This document shows positions 15,643 to 24,917 of a stretch of 64,000 nt of DNA, piece after piece; position 1 is the stretch's first letter; each line of letters starts with the position of its first letter. The notes beneath the pieces are model-generated. The model made no database searches. It was not told the DNA's origin and saw only the letters and a list, made by a program, of their open reading frames with translations. The stretch comes from Gilvimarinus chinensis DSM 19667 (GTDB lineage: Bacteria > Pseudomonadota > Gammaproteobacteria > Pseudomonadales > Cellvibrionaceae): positions 124,001-188,000 of the forward strand of contig NZ_KB898711.1 in assembly GCF_000377745.1 (NCBI RefSeq), given 5' to 3'. Both the position numbers and the translations under genes were made by a program.

Positions 15643-18570
15643 TTAGAACTTATAGCTAGCACCTAAGGTTATGCGACGATCGGTCAAACCCTGGAAGCAC
15701 AACAACGCTCCCTCATTAACACAAGACTGCTCGATCTCAGACTCGGTCAGGTTTACACCTTCAACACCCACACTAAACTGGTCGGTGATGTCGTAGTTAA
15801 CACTGGCGTTCAGCTGGCCACGTGATTCCTGTACCACTGGGAAGCCCCATGGGTAGCTAGAGGTACTACCGAAATCATCCGAGCGGAATGCGTCGCGCCA
15901 AGTATAACGGGCACGTGCTGACAAACCATACTTTTCATAATAAACAGTAAAGTTGTAAGCGTTCTCCGAGTTGTCCAGCAACTGAGCACGCATGGTCACG
16001 TCGTCATTACCCAAGGCAGAGAATACCTGAGCCGCGCGGCTGGTAGGGTCATAATAGGAATCACCACCCTCAAACTCCTGCCAGGTATAGTTGGTCACAA
16101 TACCGAAGCCAGATGCCCAGCCCAGGGTGTCTTCAAACTCACTCAAGTCGTACTGGAATGCAAGCTCAACACCTTTTTGAGTCGTCTCACCTTCACCGTT
16201 CACAGTAATTGACGTGGGTACACAAACACCGGGTGCCGCACCTGGAGGACCAAATACATTCGGGTCGGCGATTGGGTTAAAGATACCGCCCCCCTCACAA
16301 GGAGCCGTCATGTCACGGTAACCAGTATTGGGGTCTTCAACTGGATCTTCTTGCTGACCAACAAACAAGCCCGTGCGGGTTTTGTGGAAGTAACCAACAC
16401 TAACCATGCTAGAAGGAGCAAAGTACCATTCCGCAGAAATCTCCCAAGACTCTACCTCTTCTGGCTCCAGCCCTGGGTTACCGATTGCCGCAGCAGGGTT
16501 TGGACTGGTGTCGAAAGAGAAAGACGTGGACAGGTTATCGAAGTCTGGGCGACGAATATCTTTAGACCAAGCGGCACGCAACATGATCTCATCAGTAACA
16601 TCAGCCACTACGTTAATTCGTGGCAACAGGAAGTCGTAACTACCTGATGTAGAGGTTTGCTCAACCACACCATCAGTTGTACGGTTACCTACAGATTCAA
16701 TCTCAGTCTCTAAATAACGCAAACCAAAGTTACCGCGGAAGATGCCAGCCTGAAAATTCGCCTGAGCATAAAGCGAGTTCGTTTCTTCGGTAATATCAAA
16801 GAATGAGTTAGTGGTAGATGTAGGCTGATCAATCGGCGGCTGGCCAATAGCCGTCATTGCAGAGTTAATTGCCGCCAGTACACCATCAGGGTCTGAGTTG
16901 GAACGTGCGGGATCAATGACTAAGAAATCCCCCACATATAAATCACGACCGTCTGCTTCGTTGAAGTTGTCTGGGCCCGCAATCAAGATATCAGCGTAGA
17001 GATCACCAGAGGGTGACTCAGCCATATCACGTAAGCCAGTGTTATTGGCACTATCGTTATTAACACTTTGAGAGCTGTTAAAGCGATAACCAAAATCGAT
17101 GGTGGTGAAGATTGAGGTATCAAGCGCGTAGCTAACATCGATACGGAATGCATCTTCACTGTTCTCAACCACATCATGCGATTGATTCAGATCGCGCAGT
17201 ACGTAGTTGGCAGGGTCTAACAACTCAGCAGTGCTGGGTGCATTGGCTACATCAGCAATGCCAAACGCCAAAGAGCCACCCGACAGGTCATACTCAATAG
17301 GTGTACCATTGTCGTTAGCCGAACCGGTAGCGGTATTGGGGTTGATAAAATTAAGTGTTGTACTAAAGTCCGGATTAACGGTGTCATTGGTTGAACGAGC
17401 TATCTCGACTTTACCAGAGAACTTTCCGAGCTCGAAGTTAGTACCCAGGCTGAAAATATCACTGGATGTATCGCGCGAACCTGTATCCGATGATAAACGC
17501 AGGTTCGGGTCATAACGACCATCGTTTTGCGCTTCAATCACACCGGTCAAGGCCGCTTGAATTGACCCCAGGTTCAAATTACCGTTTTCACTGTCCACTG
17601 AACCGAAGTCCACGGTTTCGTAGGAGTCTGGAATCGATGTGCCAATCAGAGTGCTTACGCCCGAAGCCTGCACACGAGTACTTTCTTGGTAGCGCTCTTG
17701 CTCATTCATGACCGCATCAAAGTAGAACGTAAATGCATCGCTTGGGGCCCACTCAAAGGTACCGGCGAAGTTAGTCGTTTCGTACTGATAGTTATCGTAA
17801 TCCTGAACAAAAAACTGAATGGGCAGGTAATTGGTGCCATCATCAAGAGTATCTAAGTTGTCGCGGTCGGCGCGAGGACGGAAAGCCGATACATCTTGCT
17901 CAGAATAGCTTGCACTGATCACAACACCGAAATCGCCGGCATCTGTTGACCAGTTGTTACCCAGTGAGCCGGATAGACGAGGGCTCCAACCACCGTCATC
18001 AGACAGGCTGCTTTGCTCACCCTGAATACGCGCCGCAATCAACGGCTCGTTCAAGTCGAGCGGACGGATGGTTTTCAGGTTGATGGTACCACCCACAGAA
18101 CCTTCAATGGTTTTTGCGTCTGGGGCTTTAATAACCTGCACTTCAGAAATGATAGATGCCGAAACATCGTCAAAGCTGATGCCGCTACGACCAGCACCCG
18201 AACCAACAGTAGACACACCGTTGATTTCAGTGCGGTTGGCATTCGTACCACGAATTTGCACGCCCGTACCCACACCTGCAGAACGGGTAATCTGAATACC
18301 GGTCACATTCTCCAGTACTTCAGCCAAGTTTTGATCCGGTAGTTTACCGATGTCTTCTGATTGAATGACTTCCATCACGTTGTCGGCGGCACGTTTTTCC
18401 TGAATTGCGCTTTCCAATGAAGCGCGAATCCCGGTAACAACAACCTCTTCCAACATTTCGGACTCTTGTGCAACAGCGGCCTGGGCAAAAGCCAGTGTTG
18501 ATGCCGTCATCATGGCGCCACTAATGGCGGCAACGGCTTTGGACAGATTAAATTTATTATCGTCGCTCAC
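15643..18570 (-). CDS. TonB-dependent outer-membrane receptor, probable alginate oligosaccharide importer
   Basis: A 975 aa outer-membrane beta-barrel with N-terminal plug, energised by TonB-ExbBD. It begins with a signal segment (ISGAMMTASTLAFAQAAVAQ), then the TonB-box-like LEEVVVTGIR and the plug signatures IGKLPDQNLAEVLENVTGIQI and VQIRGTNANRTEINGV. It ends in the usual aromatic barrel strand RRITLGASYKF. The type matches the large TonB-dependent receptors used for polysaccharides in Cellvibrionales and Alteromonadales. Start is GTG preceded by GGAGAATGAGAA. Its promoter has the alginate operator motif, which supports alginate oligomers as cargo; no SusD-like partner is present. Confidence 0.9.
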   Translation of the reverse strand: MSDDNKFNLSKAVAAISGAMMTASTLAFAQAAVAQESEMLEEVVVTGIRASLESAIQEKRAADNVMEVIQSEDIGKLPDQNLAEVLENVTGIQITRSAGVGTGVQIRGTNANRTEINGVSTVGSGAGRSGISFDDVSASIISEVQVIKAPDAKTIEGSVGGTINLKTIRPLDLNEPLIAARIQGEQSSLSDDGGWSPRLSGSLGNNWSTDAGDFGVVISASYSEQDVSAFRPRADRDNLDTLDDGTNYLPIQFFVQDYDNYQYETTNFAGTFEWAPSDAFTFYFDAVMNEQERYQESTRVQASGVSTLIGTSIPDSYETVDFGSVDSENGNLNLGSIQAALTGVIEAQNDGRYDPNLRLSSDTGSRDTSSDIFSLGTNFELGKFSGKVEIARSTNDTVNPDFSTTLNFINPNTATGSANDNGTPIEYDLSGGSLAFGIADVANAPSTAELLDPANYVLRDLNQSHDVVENSEDAFRIDVSYALDTSIFTTIDFGYRFNSSQSVNNDSANNTGLRDMAESPSGDLYADILIAGPDNFNEADGRDLYVGDFLVIDPARSNSDPDGVLAAINSAMTAIGQPPIDQPTSTTNSFFDITEETNSLYAQANFQAGIFRGNFGLRYLETEIESVGNRTTDGVVEQTSTSGSYDFLLPRINVVADVTDEIMLRAAWSKDIRRPDFDNLSTSFSFDTSPNPAAAIGNPGLEPEEVESWEISAEWYFAPSSMVSVGYFHKTRTGLFVGQQEDPVEDPNTGYRDMTAPCEGGGIFNPIADPNVFGPPGAAPGVCVPTSITVNGEGETTQKGVELAFQYDLSEFEDTLGWASGFGIVTNYTWQEFEGGDSYYDPTSRAAQVFSALGNDDVTMRAQLLDNSENAYNFTVYYEKYGLSARARYTWRDAFRSDDFGSTSSYPWGFPVVQESRGQLNASVNYDITDQFSVGVEGVNLTESEIEQSCVNEGALLCFQGLTDRRITLGASYKF

Positions 18571-18626
18571 TTCTCATTCTCCATAGTTATGTTTATTAGC
18601 AGAATAATTTCTCACTCGCCTGAAGA

Positions 18627-18662
18627 ACATTACCGAATTCTCTGCATTATTGTCAACCATTT
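18627..18662 (-). promoter_or_regulatory. Promoter/operator of the receptor gene
   Basis: Minus-strand TTGACA (18656-18651) and TAATGT (18632-18627) are separated by 18 bp, about 55 bp before the GTG start. The operator variant TGTCAACCATTT overlaps the -35 as at the two other leftward promoters. Confidence 0.65.
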
Positions 18663-18851
18663 TGAATGCACATGATTATACCAACGTCACCCAGCAGCAG
18701 AACCTCAATTAATCATTATAAATCAGTGATTTATACGCCAGAACTTAAGTTTACGACCTCATAAAGCCTTTAAGGAGGATGAATTCAGTAGAGATACAGA
18801 TCGGTGTAATGCCCCAACAGAATGAATCCGGTTGAATTCAGGGAACTCACT

Positions 18852-18865
18852 TTGGTCAACCAATT
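18852..18865. promoter_or_regulatory. Perfect palindromic operator copy upstream of the receptor
   Basis: TTGGTCAACCAA is an exact inverted repeat (TTGGT/ACCAA around CA) and fits TNGT-CA-ACNA best of all copies in the window. It lies about 200 bp upstream of the receptor promoter, so it might act through looping or serve an upstream promoter. The rest of 18666-18948 shows no gene. Confidence 0.5.
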
Positions 18866-18948
18866 ATTTGTAACCGGTTAGATGATGAACGTCAAAAGCT
18901 GGTAAGAAGGCCGAAGTAAAACATGACTCACCCCGCCACTTTTAAAAG

Positions 18949-20421
18949 CTATGGACAGGCGCTAAATCGACTTTGCTCACCGCTTAGCACAATCTCAAGC
19001 TGCTCGAGCGCGCAGGGCTGTTCACCCATCACGACATGTCCGGTCCTTGGGTAGAGGGTAAGCTCACTGTCTGCCCACTGTTTTTGCAGTTGCACCGCCC
19101 AGTAAGCGGGTGTAATCGGATCAGATACGCCGTTTACCATGGCCACACGAACATTGTTTGTTAAGGTAGGTATTACGGGCGGTTCAGCACTTGGCCACAA
19201 ATGGCACATTTGATCACGCCACCCTCGCTCCACGTATTGCCCGGCGAAACCCAACGACGCCACCCGCTCTTCGTAAGTGTCCTCCTCCCCCGGCAAATTG
19301 TCCCGACAATCCACCGCGAAAAACGCCAGCGAGTTCACGCTGGTCGAGACCACTTGATTTGCATAGCGCTCAATCAAAGGCGCCAGGGCTTTGCGATCGC
19401 GTGTCCGAGCCGCCGCTATAGCCTGCACCGCTGACGCCCAGCGATCACGCCGATAGCTTGCCGCAAAAAAAGCGGCCATAAATCGATGGTCATTAAGTAC
19501 CACCCGCTGTGGCAAGCCTTCCAGCATGACATCCACTTGCACCGGGAACCGAGCTAGATAATCGAGGCTACTGTGTAATTGCTCAAGCACATTGTGCCGA
19601 TCCAGATTCCGGCCGAGGTAATATTGCTGCCACATTTCATGGCAACTGGTATCACTTTCGCAGGCTGCGGCAAAGCGGTCCAGCGCCCCGCCAAACAGCG
19701 TCGGCCACTCGGCCACACCGCCTTTGCCCGGAGGGTACACAGCATCCAGCACCAAGGTGTTTAACCCGGAAATATCCGCCGCCGCTATAGCGAGGCGCGA
19801 ACCGTATGAGGCGCCGTACAAATGAAATTCGGTGAAATCCCATAACCTGACCAACGCCTCTAAATCTGCACGATTTTGCCGCGTACCAAAATGACGAGGG
19901 TTAAAACCCGGCAGCGAATCAAGACACTGTGATAAAGCTGTACGGCCGAGTTCGAATTCCTCCTGCAGTGACACTGACCGACCTAAAAGCTTGCGCCCAA
20001 GTCGCTCGTATTGCGAGCAGCGCCAGGGGCTATTCGGATCAGTGCCGCGCCTTTGCATTAACACCAAATCCCTTTTCAGCCCTGCGAAATCGCGCCAACT
20101 CTGCCAGTACTCTAAATCAGACGAACTGAAACCGGCATCCAGCCCAGGCCCGCCTTGCAAATAAATAAGGGGCACGGAAGAGTCAGGTTCAGCTGCCACT
20201 AGGCGCCGAACTTCCAACTCAAAGCCGTCAGGTGTAACCAAACGCGCGCACCGCCAAGAGGCTGCTGGCTTAAGGCAGGGGTACTCCTGCAAGCTATAGC
20301 GTTTTTCTGCAATAGGCTCTTTATTTGAGGGATTACCCCCAACACCCAAGGCGAGCACTGTCGCCAGACCTGCTGCGATGAATACCACAAGCGCAGCAGT
20401 AACAATTACGCGCGCGGCCAC
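18949..20421 (-). CDS. Exported alpha/beta-hydrolase, peptidase S33-like (tripeptidyl/prolyl aminopeptidase family)
   Basis: A serine hydrolase probably acting on peptides outside the cytoplasm. The 490 aa protein begins with one hydrophobic segment (VIVTAALVVFIAAGLATVLAL), a signal peptide or anchor. The fold shows the oxyanion motif YLQGGPG, the nucleophile elbow GASYGS, and His in YPRTGHVVMG near the end, followed by a Cys-containing tail like that of the TAP-like C-terminal domain. It overlaps the 3' end of the pseudouridine synthase gene by 16 bp, so the pair may be cotranscribed. The substrate is unknown. Confidence 0.78.
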   Translation of the reverse strand: MAARVIVTAALVVFIAAGLATVLALGVGGNPSNKEPIAEKRYSLQEYPCLKPAASWRCARLVTPDGFELEVRRLVAAEPDSSVPLIYLQGGPGLDAGFSSSDLEYWQSWRDFAGLKRDLVLMQRRGTDPNSPWRCSQYERLGRKLLGRSVSLQEEFELGRTALSQCLDSLPGFNPRHFGTRQNRADLEALVRLWDFTEFHLYGASYGSRLAIAAADISGLNTLVLDAVYPPGKGGVAEWPTLFGGALDRFAAACESDTSCHEMWQQYYLGRNLDRHNVLEQLHSSLDYLARFPVQVDVMLEGLPQRVVLNDHRFMAAFFAASYRRDRWASAVQAIAAARTRDRKALAPLIERYANQVVSTSVNSLAFFAVDCRDNLPGEEDTYEERVASLGFAGQYVERGWRDQMCHLWPSAEPPVIPTLTNNVRVAMVNGVSDPITPAYWAVQLQKQWADSELTLYPRTGHVVMGEQPCALEQLEIVLSGEQSRFSACP

Positions 20422-21080
20422 GTCAGTTGCTCTGGATGAGCCCAGCCTGCTAACGCTACTGAGAACTCGGGCCGTAAAAAATGCTCCCCCACATCAGGCA
20501 GCCGATTAAAACAATAAATGTGCCCGGCGACGCTAAAACTCAGCTGGTAAGCGTGCAGGTAAACCCTGTCTGCCGGTTCGGCGGCATAGTTCGTATCACC
20601 TAAAATAGGTGCTCCTACACTTTTCAATGCAACCCGCAACTGATGTGTTTTTCCCGTAAAAGGCTTTAGCAGAAACAGACGCAAGCCAGGAACAAGAGAC
20701 GTAGAAAGAAAAGCGGTTCGCGCCGGGTTATTCGTACTTCGCGTGAGTCGCCACGCCCCGCGTCTTGCGGGTGCCATATCACCAATGACCGCCCCCTGTT
20801 TTTTCGTCGGCTTTTTTGCGCTGATGGCCAGGTAATATTTTTCTACTCGCGCTTCACGAAACTGCTCACACAACTCGCGATTAACGCTGGCACTGCGGGC
20901 CATAACCACCAAGCCAGAGGTGACTTTATCCAATCGATGCACAGGATAAAGCTCGCTCTCTCCCAGCTGCGCACGCACCCGAGAGAACAAACCCGGCGTG
21001 CCATGATCATCGTGAAAGTCACACCCGGCAGGCTTGTAAACCACCACAAAATCGTCACTCAAGTGAACAATAGAAACCAT
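20406..21080 (-). CDS. RluA-family RNA pseudouridine synthase
   Basis: The enzyme isomerises uridine to pseudouridine in rRNA or tRNA. The 224 aa protein has the catalytic motif HRLDKVTSGLVVMARS with the essential Asp, the N-terminal YKPAGCDFHDDHG, and C-terminal KTHQLRVALKSVGAPILGD. It has no S4 domain and is shorter than RluC or RluD, like the TruC/RluA branch and the single-domain Rlu-like group (TIGR01621). The exact target nucleotide cannot be assigned by eye. Confidence 0.85.
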   Translation of the reverse strand: MVSIVHLSDDFVVVYKPAGCDFHDDHGTPGLFSRVRAQLGESELYPVHRLDKVTSGLVVMARSASVNRELCEQFREARVEKYYLAISAKKPTKKQGAVIGDMAPARRGAWRLTRSTNNPARTAFLSTSLVPGLRLFLLKPFTGKTHQLRVALKSVGAPILGDTNYAAEPADRVYLHAYQLSFSVAGHIYCFNRLPDVGEHFLRPEFSVALAGWAHPEQLTWPRA

Positions 21081-21139
21081 GGTTATTACTTAAATTCGTT
21101 TCAAAAAACCTGTTAAGTCGTAGAAAAACTAAACAACCT

Positions 21140-21168
21140 CTGGCCAGAAATAAACACAGTGCTACACT
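21140..21168 (+). promoter_or_regulatory. Possible sigma70 promoter of the structured element
   Basis: CTGGCC and TACACT with a 17-bp spacer give a weak -35 and fair -10. The expected start, 7 nt after the -10, is G21175, exactly one base before the terminal helix of the element begins. This agreement is why it is recorded. Confidence 0.4.
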
Positions 21169-21174
21169 GACTTT

Positions 21175-21500
21175 GGGTGTCCGTTCGCCGCAGCGCCCGT
21201 CGATAAATGGCTTCAACCTTGGCGGATTTTCGCCAAACGTCGCAGGTAGCAGGCCAAAGGATGGAACCCAAACCATCCACCCCTCACGGATCGAGACAGC
21301 CATAAATCGACACAGGCAATACCGGAACTCAAGCACGGGAAAGCCGCCAGCACATGTTAGCGCGCAAGGACTGCGTCGGCAGCGCGAAGGCAACCTGAGA
21401 GCGTCCACTCGATGCTCCACCGATGTTTCGACCACGCCCTGGTTCCGCGTGATACGGTGAACGATTCGTTCAACATCAATGCTTACCGGCGACGGACACC
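21175..21500 (+). ncRNA. Candidate structured non-coding RNA or repeat element, about 325 nt, unrecognised
   Basis: No convincing protein fits here, but the sequence folds strongly. Helices seen directly: P1, GGTGTCCGTTCGCCG (21176-21190) with CGGCGACGGACACC (21487-21500), one bulge; P2, GTCGATAAATGGCT (21199-21212) with AGCCATAAATCGAC (21298-21311), 11 pairs around an AAA/TAA internal loop; P3, TTGGCG/CGCCAA (21219-21236); P4, GGATGG/CCATCC (21259-21278); P5, CGCG-CTGC/GCAG-CGCG (21361-21386, GTCG loop); P6, TGAACG/CGTTCA (21458-21472). P1 closes the whole element, as in RNase P or tmRNA, but it lacks the conserved cores of RNase P, tmRNA, 6S and SRP RNA. A weak promoter and a terminator-like hairpin flank it on the plus strand; a minus-strand transcript or a MITE-like repeat is possible. 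Confidence 0.45.
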
Positions 21501-21517
21501 TTCTCACACCCTCTTTT

Positions 21518-21554
21518 CACCGTCTGGGCTTATGCCTGGCGGTGTGCTTTGTTT
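21518..21554 (+). terminator. Weak terminator-like hairpin after the structured element
   Basis: CACCG/CGGTG with inner GGC/GCC around TTAT is followed by TGCTTTGTTT. It would end a rightward transcript of the preceding element. The U tract is interrupted, so strength is uncertain. The rest up to 21695 has no gene seen. Confidence 0.35.
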
Positions 21555-21695
21555 ACGGGGCGTGCACTACTCAGTTATACCACGCCCGTTATACCCGCCC
21601 CCAGGTGCTAACTTCCTCCTTTTGGCATCCCTGACCGACACAAACAAGCACTCGGTACAATCCTATACAATGCACTTTTAGTTCTCGAATTCGCC

Positions 21696-22292
21696 ATGAC
21701 CGATTACACCGAACAACACAAACAGCGCTTAAGCTACATGCCCTGGCTGTATTACCGCCTTAAGCCTAAGCACTTACGCTGGGCTCACCCCTGGCAAGAT
21801 CACATTCAGCAGCAGCTCAGCGTCCTGGAAACTGTGCATATAGGCAAGAATGTGTTTATTGCCCCCAGCGCACGAATTTTTGCCGAGCCCGGCCGCGACA
21901 TAGTCATTGGCGATAATACCTATATCGCCGCGGATACCTTTATTCACGGCCCGGTTACCATCGGCGAGGGGGTGTCCATCAATCACCACAGTTGTCTGGA
22001 TGGTGGTAGCAGTGGAATTGTGATTGGTGATCATAGCCGCTTAGCACCCTACTGCCATTTGTACGCCTTCAATCACGGCACAGACCCAGAACGCTTAATC
22101 TGCGAACAACCTGTCTCTTCAATGGGCATCTCCCTTGGCCGCGATGTGTGGCTTAGCAGCCACACAGGGGTTGTGGATGGTGTCAGCATAGGCGATGGGG
22201 CCGTGGTAGGCATGAACAGTGTCGTCACCAAAACCCTTGCCGCTGGTATTAAAGCCGCCGGGAACCCGGCCCGACCTATTGGCACACGCTAA
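21696..22292 (+). CDS. Acyltransferase with left-handed beta-helix (hexapeptide repeats)
   Basis: A putative CoA- or ACP-dependent O/N-acetyltransferase of the LbH/MaoA-WbbJ type. The 198 aa protein contains hexapeptide repeats throughout its middle (VHIGKNVFIAPSARI, IVIGDNTYIAADT, VTIGEGVSINHHSCLDGG, GISLGRDVWLSSH, VSIGDGAVVGMNSVVTK), with the usual catalytic His in FNHG and the closing motif AAGNPARPIG. The acceptor is unknown. It is convergent with gspB and not obviously in an operon. Confidence 0.82.
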   Translation: MTDYTEQHKQRLSYMPWLYYRLKPKHLRWAHPWQDHIQQQLSVLETVHIGKNVFIAPSARIFAEPGRDIVIGDNTYIAADTFIHGPVTIGEGVSINHHSCLDGGSSGIVIGDHSRLAPYCHLYAFNHGTDPERLICEQPVSSMGISLGRDVWLSSHTGVVDGVSIGDGAVVGMNSVVTKTLAAGIKAAGNPARPIGTR

Positions 22293-22301
22293 CGTGTTGA
22301 G

Positions 22302-23213
22302 CTACATATTGACCCAGCTGGACAACGCCCGTAAACGAAAGTGGTGGTCTTGATAGCGCAACACCACGCCATCGGCAGCGATGGCGTCTACCACGATGCT
22401 GCCATTAATCCGGTCGCCCTCGCGCAGTACCTGACCGTTGATAACCACATTGCTGTCACCGCCACGACGATAATTATGCTGCCCATACATCAAGGTGGGT
22501 ATGGCATTTTGCACCGTCAAGGGTAAGGCTCTAACTCCACCGACATTGTAGTAGCCGTCAAGATTATCGGGATTTTCTGGCTCTGGCTCAGCCGCCGAAT
22601 CAGACCGCGCTGCCACAAGCGCCTGCTCATTCGCTTGCGGGCGGTCTTGCTCTTGGTCATTTTGCTGATCTTGTTGTCGATACAGCTGCGCCACAGCCTC
22701 CTTATCGGCATCACTCAAGCTGTCGTTTGTTGCCTCGCCTTCAGTATTTGCGGCGCTGTCGGTAGAAGCATTCTGCGTTTGGCTGGCCTCGGCATTATCT
22801 GGTACCACCACTTCGGCATAGGGCTCGCCAAGCTGTGACGGAGTAATCGCCGGATCTAAAACCTCACTCTCTGCTTTTTGCTTGGCGCTCACGGCTGAAG
22901 CTTGAGCCATCGCAAACTTTTCCCCTTGAGTGACATCAGGTGACGAGCTGATTGCGGCGCCCTCACCCGAGCTCTGCGTTTGTATCGCGGCCTCAGTCGC
23001 GACTTGCTCGACCGACACGACAGGCTTGGCAGACCACAACCAAATCACCACCACAATCAATACCACTAAAGCTATGGCCAGCAACGCCAACAACACCCAA
23101 AGCAAAGGCGACTGAGTTTTGGCTGTTAAGTCGCCGGGGCCGATACCCGCAGGGGCTTGTTGCTGGCTTCGCTCGCGGTCTGCTTTACGCAGTGCATCCA
23201 ATAACAGAGACAT
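22302..23213 (-). CDS. gspB: Type II secretion accessory protein GspB
   Basis: With GspA it helps to place the secretin GspD of the type II secretion system across the peptidoglycan. The 303 aa protein starts with the GspB/ExeB-type MSLLLDALRKADRERSQQQ, has one membrane segment near residues 38-62 (LLWVLLALLAIALVVLIVVVIWLW), a long low-complexity Gln/Ala/Glu-rich periplasmic linker, and the conserved C-terminal domain (GQVLREGDRINGSIVVDAIAADGVVLRYQ). Its ATG overlaps the gspA stop (TGATG). Core gsp genes are not in the window. Confidence 0.88.
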   Translation of the reverse strand: MSLLLDALRKADRERSQQQAPAGIGPGDLTAKTQSPLLWVLLALLAIALVVLIVVVIWLWSAKPVVSVEQVATEAAIQTQSSGEGAAISSSPDVTQGEKFAMAQASAVSAKQKAESEVLDPAITPSQLGEPYAEVVVPDNAEASQTQNASTDSAANTEGEATNDSLSDADKEAVAQLYRQQDQQNDQEQDRPQANEQALVAARSDSAAEPEPENPDNLDGYYNVGGVRALPLTVQNAIPTLMYGQHNYRRGGDSNVVINGQVLREGDRINGSIVVDAIAADGVVLRYQDHHFRLRALSSWVNM

Positions 23214-24847
23214 CAGCGCGGCTCCTCGTCGCTTAATACCGGGTCCAGCCCAAGCACTTGATTTAATGTCAAAACGGTTTGCTGCCCGGCAATGCCATCG
23301 GCTTTTAAGCCATGGGCACGCTGGAATAATTTAACCCGCTCCGCCAAAGCCTTGTTGTAGGTTTGCTGCGCCAAGGGCTCTGTCTGGCCGTCCATGCGGG
23401 CAAATTGTTGCGCTAACCAGCTGACCGCTGCGCTGTTGTCACCCAGCGTCAACGCACCGGTATAGCCACTGGGCCTGTGCCAGGCGTACTGAACCTGCCC
23501 CGTCCACATCGGGCCCAGCCTGGTTAATTCAACGAACAGGTGTTCTCCGTTGCTGCTTATTAGCTGCGCGTGGCGGTCGGTTAACCCCACCAACACCGCG
23601 TAGGCGGTGAAGCGATCTGCCGTTGTCAGCGTCAATACCACCGGGCGGTTAAGCTCTAACAATTCCCGCCAGGTCATCAAGCGGGCGGTTTCGCACTCCA
23701 GTCCCTGGCTCTGTCCCTGCCAGCAGGACTCAACACCCAAACCGCCAAAGCGCGCCAGCAACAGTGCTTGGGCATCCCCAAGGCGGCGCACTATAAAATC
23801 CTGTTCAGATTGAACGGAAGCGTCAATTTCCGTCTGCGATGACGCAGCATTTGCCGCAGGCGGTGATTGTTCAGCCGCCGGCGAGTCGTTGCTAGGTTGA
23901 ACGGCCGATGTATCAGCCTCTTGCTGCTCCCCGGCCTGCCACCACCAAGCGCCCAGCAGCACGATGAATAAAGCCGCTGCTACTGCCAAGGCCGTCCACA
24001 AAGGCCAGACGCGACCGCGACCGCCGTCGCGCCCCAGGTTGCCAGTGACCTCTTTTTTCGCCAATCGCAAGATGGTGTTATCCACCTTGATTTTATTGTG
24101 TCCGTACAAGCCCACCAGCGCGCGCTCACACACAATATTGATACGCCTGGGAATGCCGCCACTGAAGGCGTGTATTTTGCGCACCATGGCGGGCGAGAAG
24201 GGGTTGCGGTCGGCACTTAAACCCGCCACCTGCAAACGATGAGCAATGTAGGCCTGCGTCTCTTGCACTGTGAGGGGATTTAAATGAAAGCGTGCGGTAA
24301 TGCGCTGGGCTAATTGGCGCAAGCGCGGCTGAGCCAGCAGCGCATTCAGCTCTGGCTGACCCACCAGCACAATTTGCAGCAGCTTTTGGGTGTTGGTTTC
24401 GAGATTGGTAAGCAGTCGAATCTGTTCCAACGCTTCAGCCGATAACAGCTGCGCTTCGTCAATCAGCAGCACAGTGTTGTGGCCGCGTCGGTGGTTGGCC
24501 AGCAGGTACTGGTGTAAGGCGTCAGTTAAGGCTTTGACCGAGGGCTGCTCTTTTGGGTAGTCCGCGCCCAATTCATCGCAGATCATGGCCAGCATTTCGG
24601 GTACGGCCGCCATAGGGTTAAACACCATGGCGATATCGGTGTTATCCGGCAGCTGCTCAAGCAATGAGCGAATTATGGTGGTTTTACCCGTTCCCACTTC
24701 ACCCGTTAACAGAACAAAGCCGCCCCCGCCTACGCCATACAGCAGATGCGCCAGCGCTTCTTTGTGCTGGTCACTCATATACAGATAGCGCGGGTTCACC
24801 GCGATGGAAAACGCAGGCTCGGTTAAACCAAAATACTGATGATACAT
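23213..24847 (-). CDS. gspA: GspA/ExeA-type AAA ATPase with peptidoglycan-binding domain
   Basis: The membrane ATPase partner of GspB in secretin assembly. The 544 aa protein begins MYHQYFGLTEPAFSIA, has Walker A GEVGTGKTT and Walker B VLLIDEAQLLS in a cytoplasmic AAA domain (about residues 1-270), a membrane segment (LWTALAVAAALFIVLLGAWWW), a peptidase C39-like middle region, and a C-terminal peptidoglycan-binding domain (ERVKLFQRAHGLKADGIAGQQT). ATG 24847 is preferred to a GTG nine codons upstream because AAGGA lies 10 bp before it. gspA is coupled to gspB by stop-start overlap. Confidence 0.88.
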   Translation of the reverse strand: MYHQYFGLTEPAFSIAVNPRYLYMSDQHKEALAHLLYGVGGGGFVLLTGEVGTGKTTIIRSLLEQLPDNTDIAMVFNPMAAVPEMLAMICDELGADYPKEQPSVKALTDALHQYLLANHRRGHNTVLLIDEAQLLSAEALEQIRLLTNLETNTQKLLQIVLVGQPELNALLAQPRLRQLAQRITARFHLNPLTVQETQAYIAHRLQVAGLSADRNPFSPAMVRKIHAFSGGIPRRINIVCERALVGLYGHNKIKVDNTILRLAKKEVTGNLGRDGGRGRVWPLWTALAVAAALFIVLLGAWWWQAGEQQEADTSAVQPSNDSPAAEQSPPAANAASSQTEIDASVQSEQDFIVRRLGDAQALLLARFGGLGVESCWQGQSQGLECETARLMTWRELLELNRPVVLTLTTADRFTAYAVLVGLTDRHAQLISSNGEHLFVELTRLGPMWTGQVQYAWHRPSGYTGALTLGDNSAAVSWLAQQFARMDGQTEPLAQQTYNKALAERVKLFQRAHGLKADGIAGQQTVLTLNQVLGLDPVLSDEEPR

Positions 24848-24917
24848 GCTCCGCTTGTCCTTTTTATGCCCCACGAGCTTGGCAGATCATACACGCTAGC
24901 CTGGTCTCGGCGAAGTC

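Noticed and set aside
21055-21507. Open frames of 150 aa (minus) and 95 aa (plus, 21173-21460) over the structured element
   Set aside because: Both lack recognisable domains and credible ribosome sites, and the same bases form several complementary helices, which explains the sequence better than coding.
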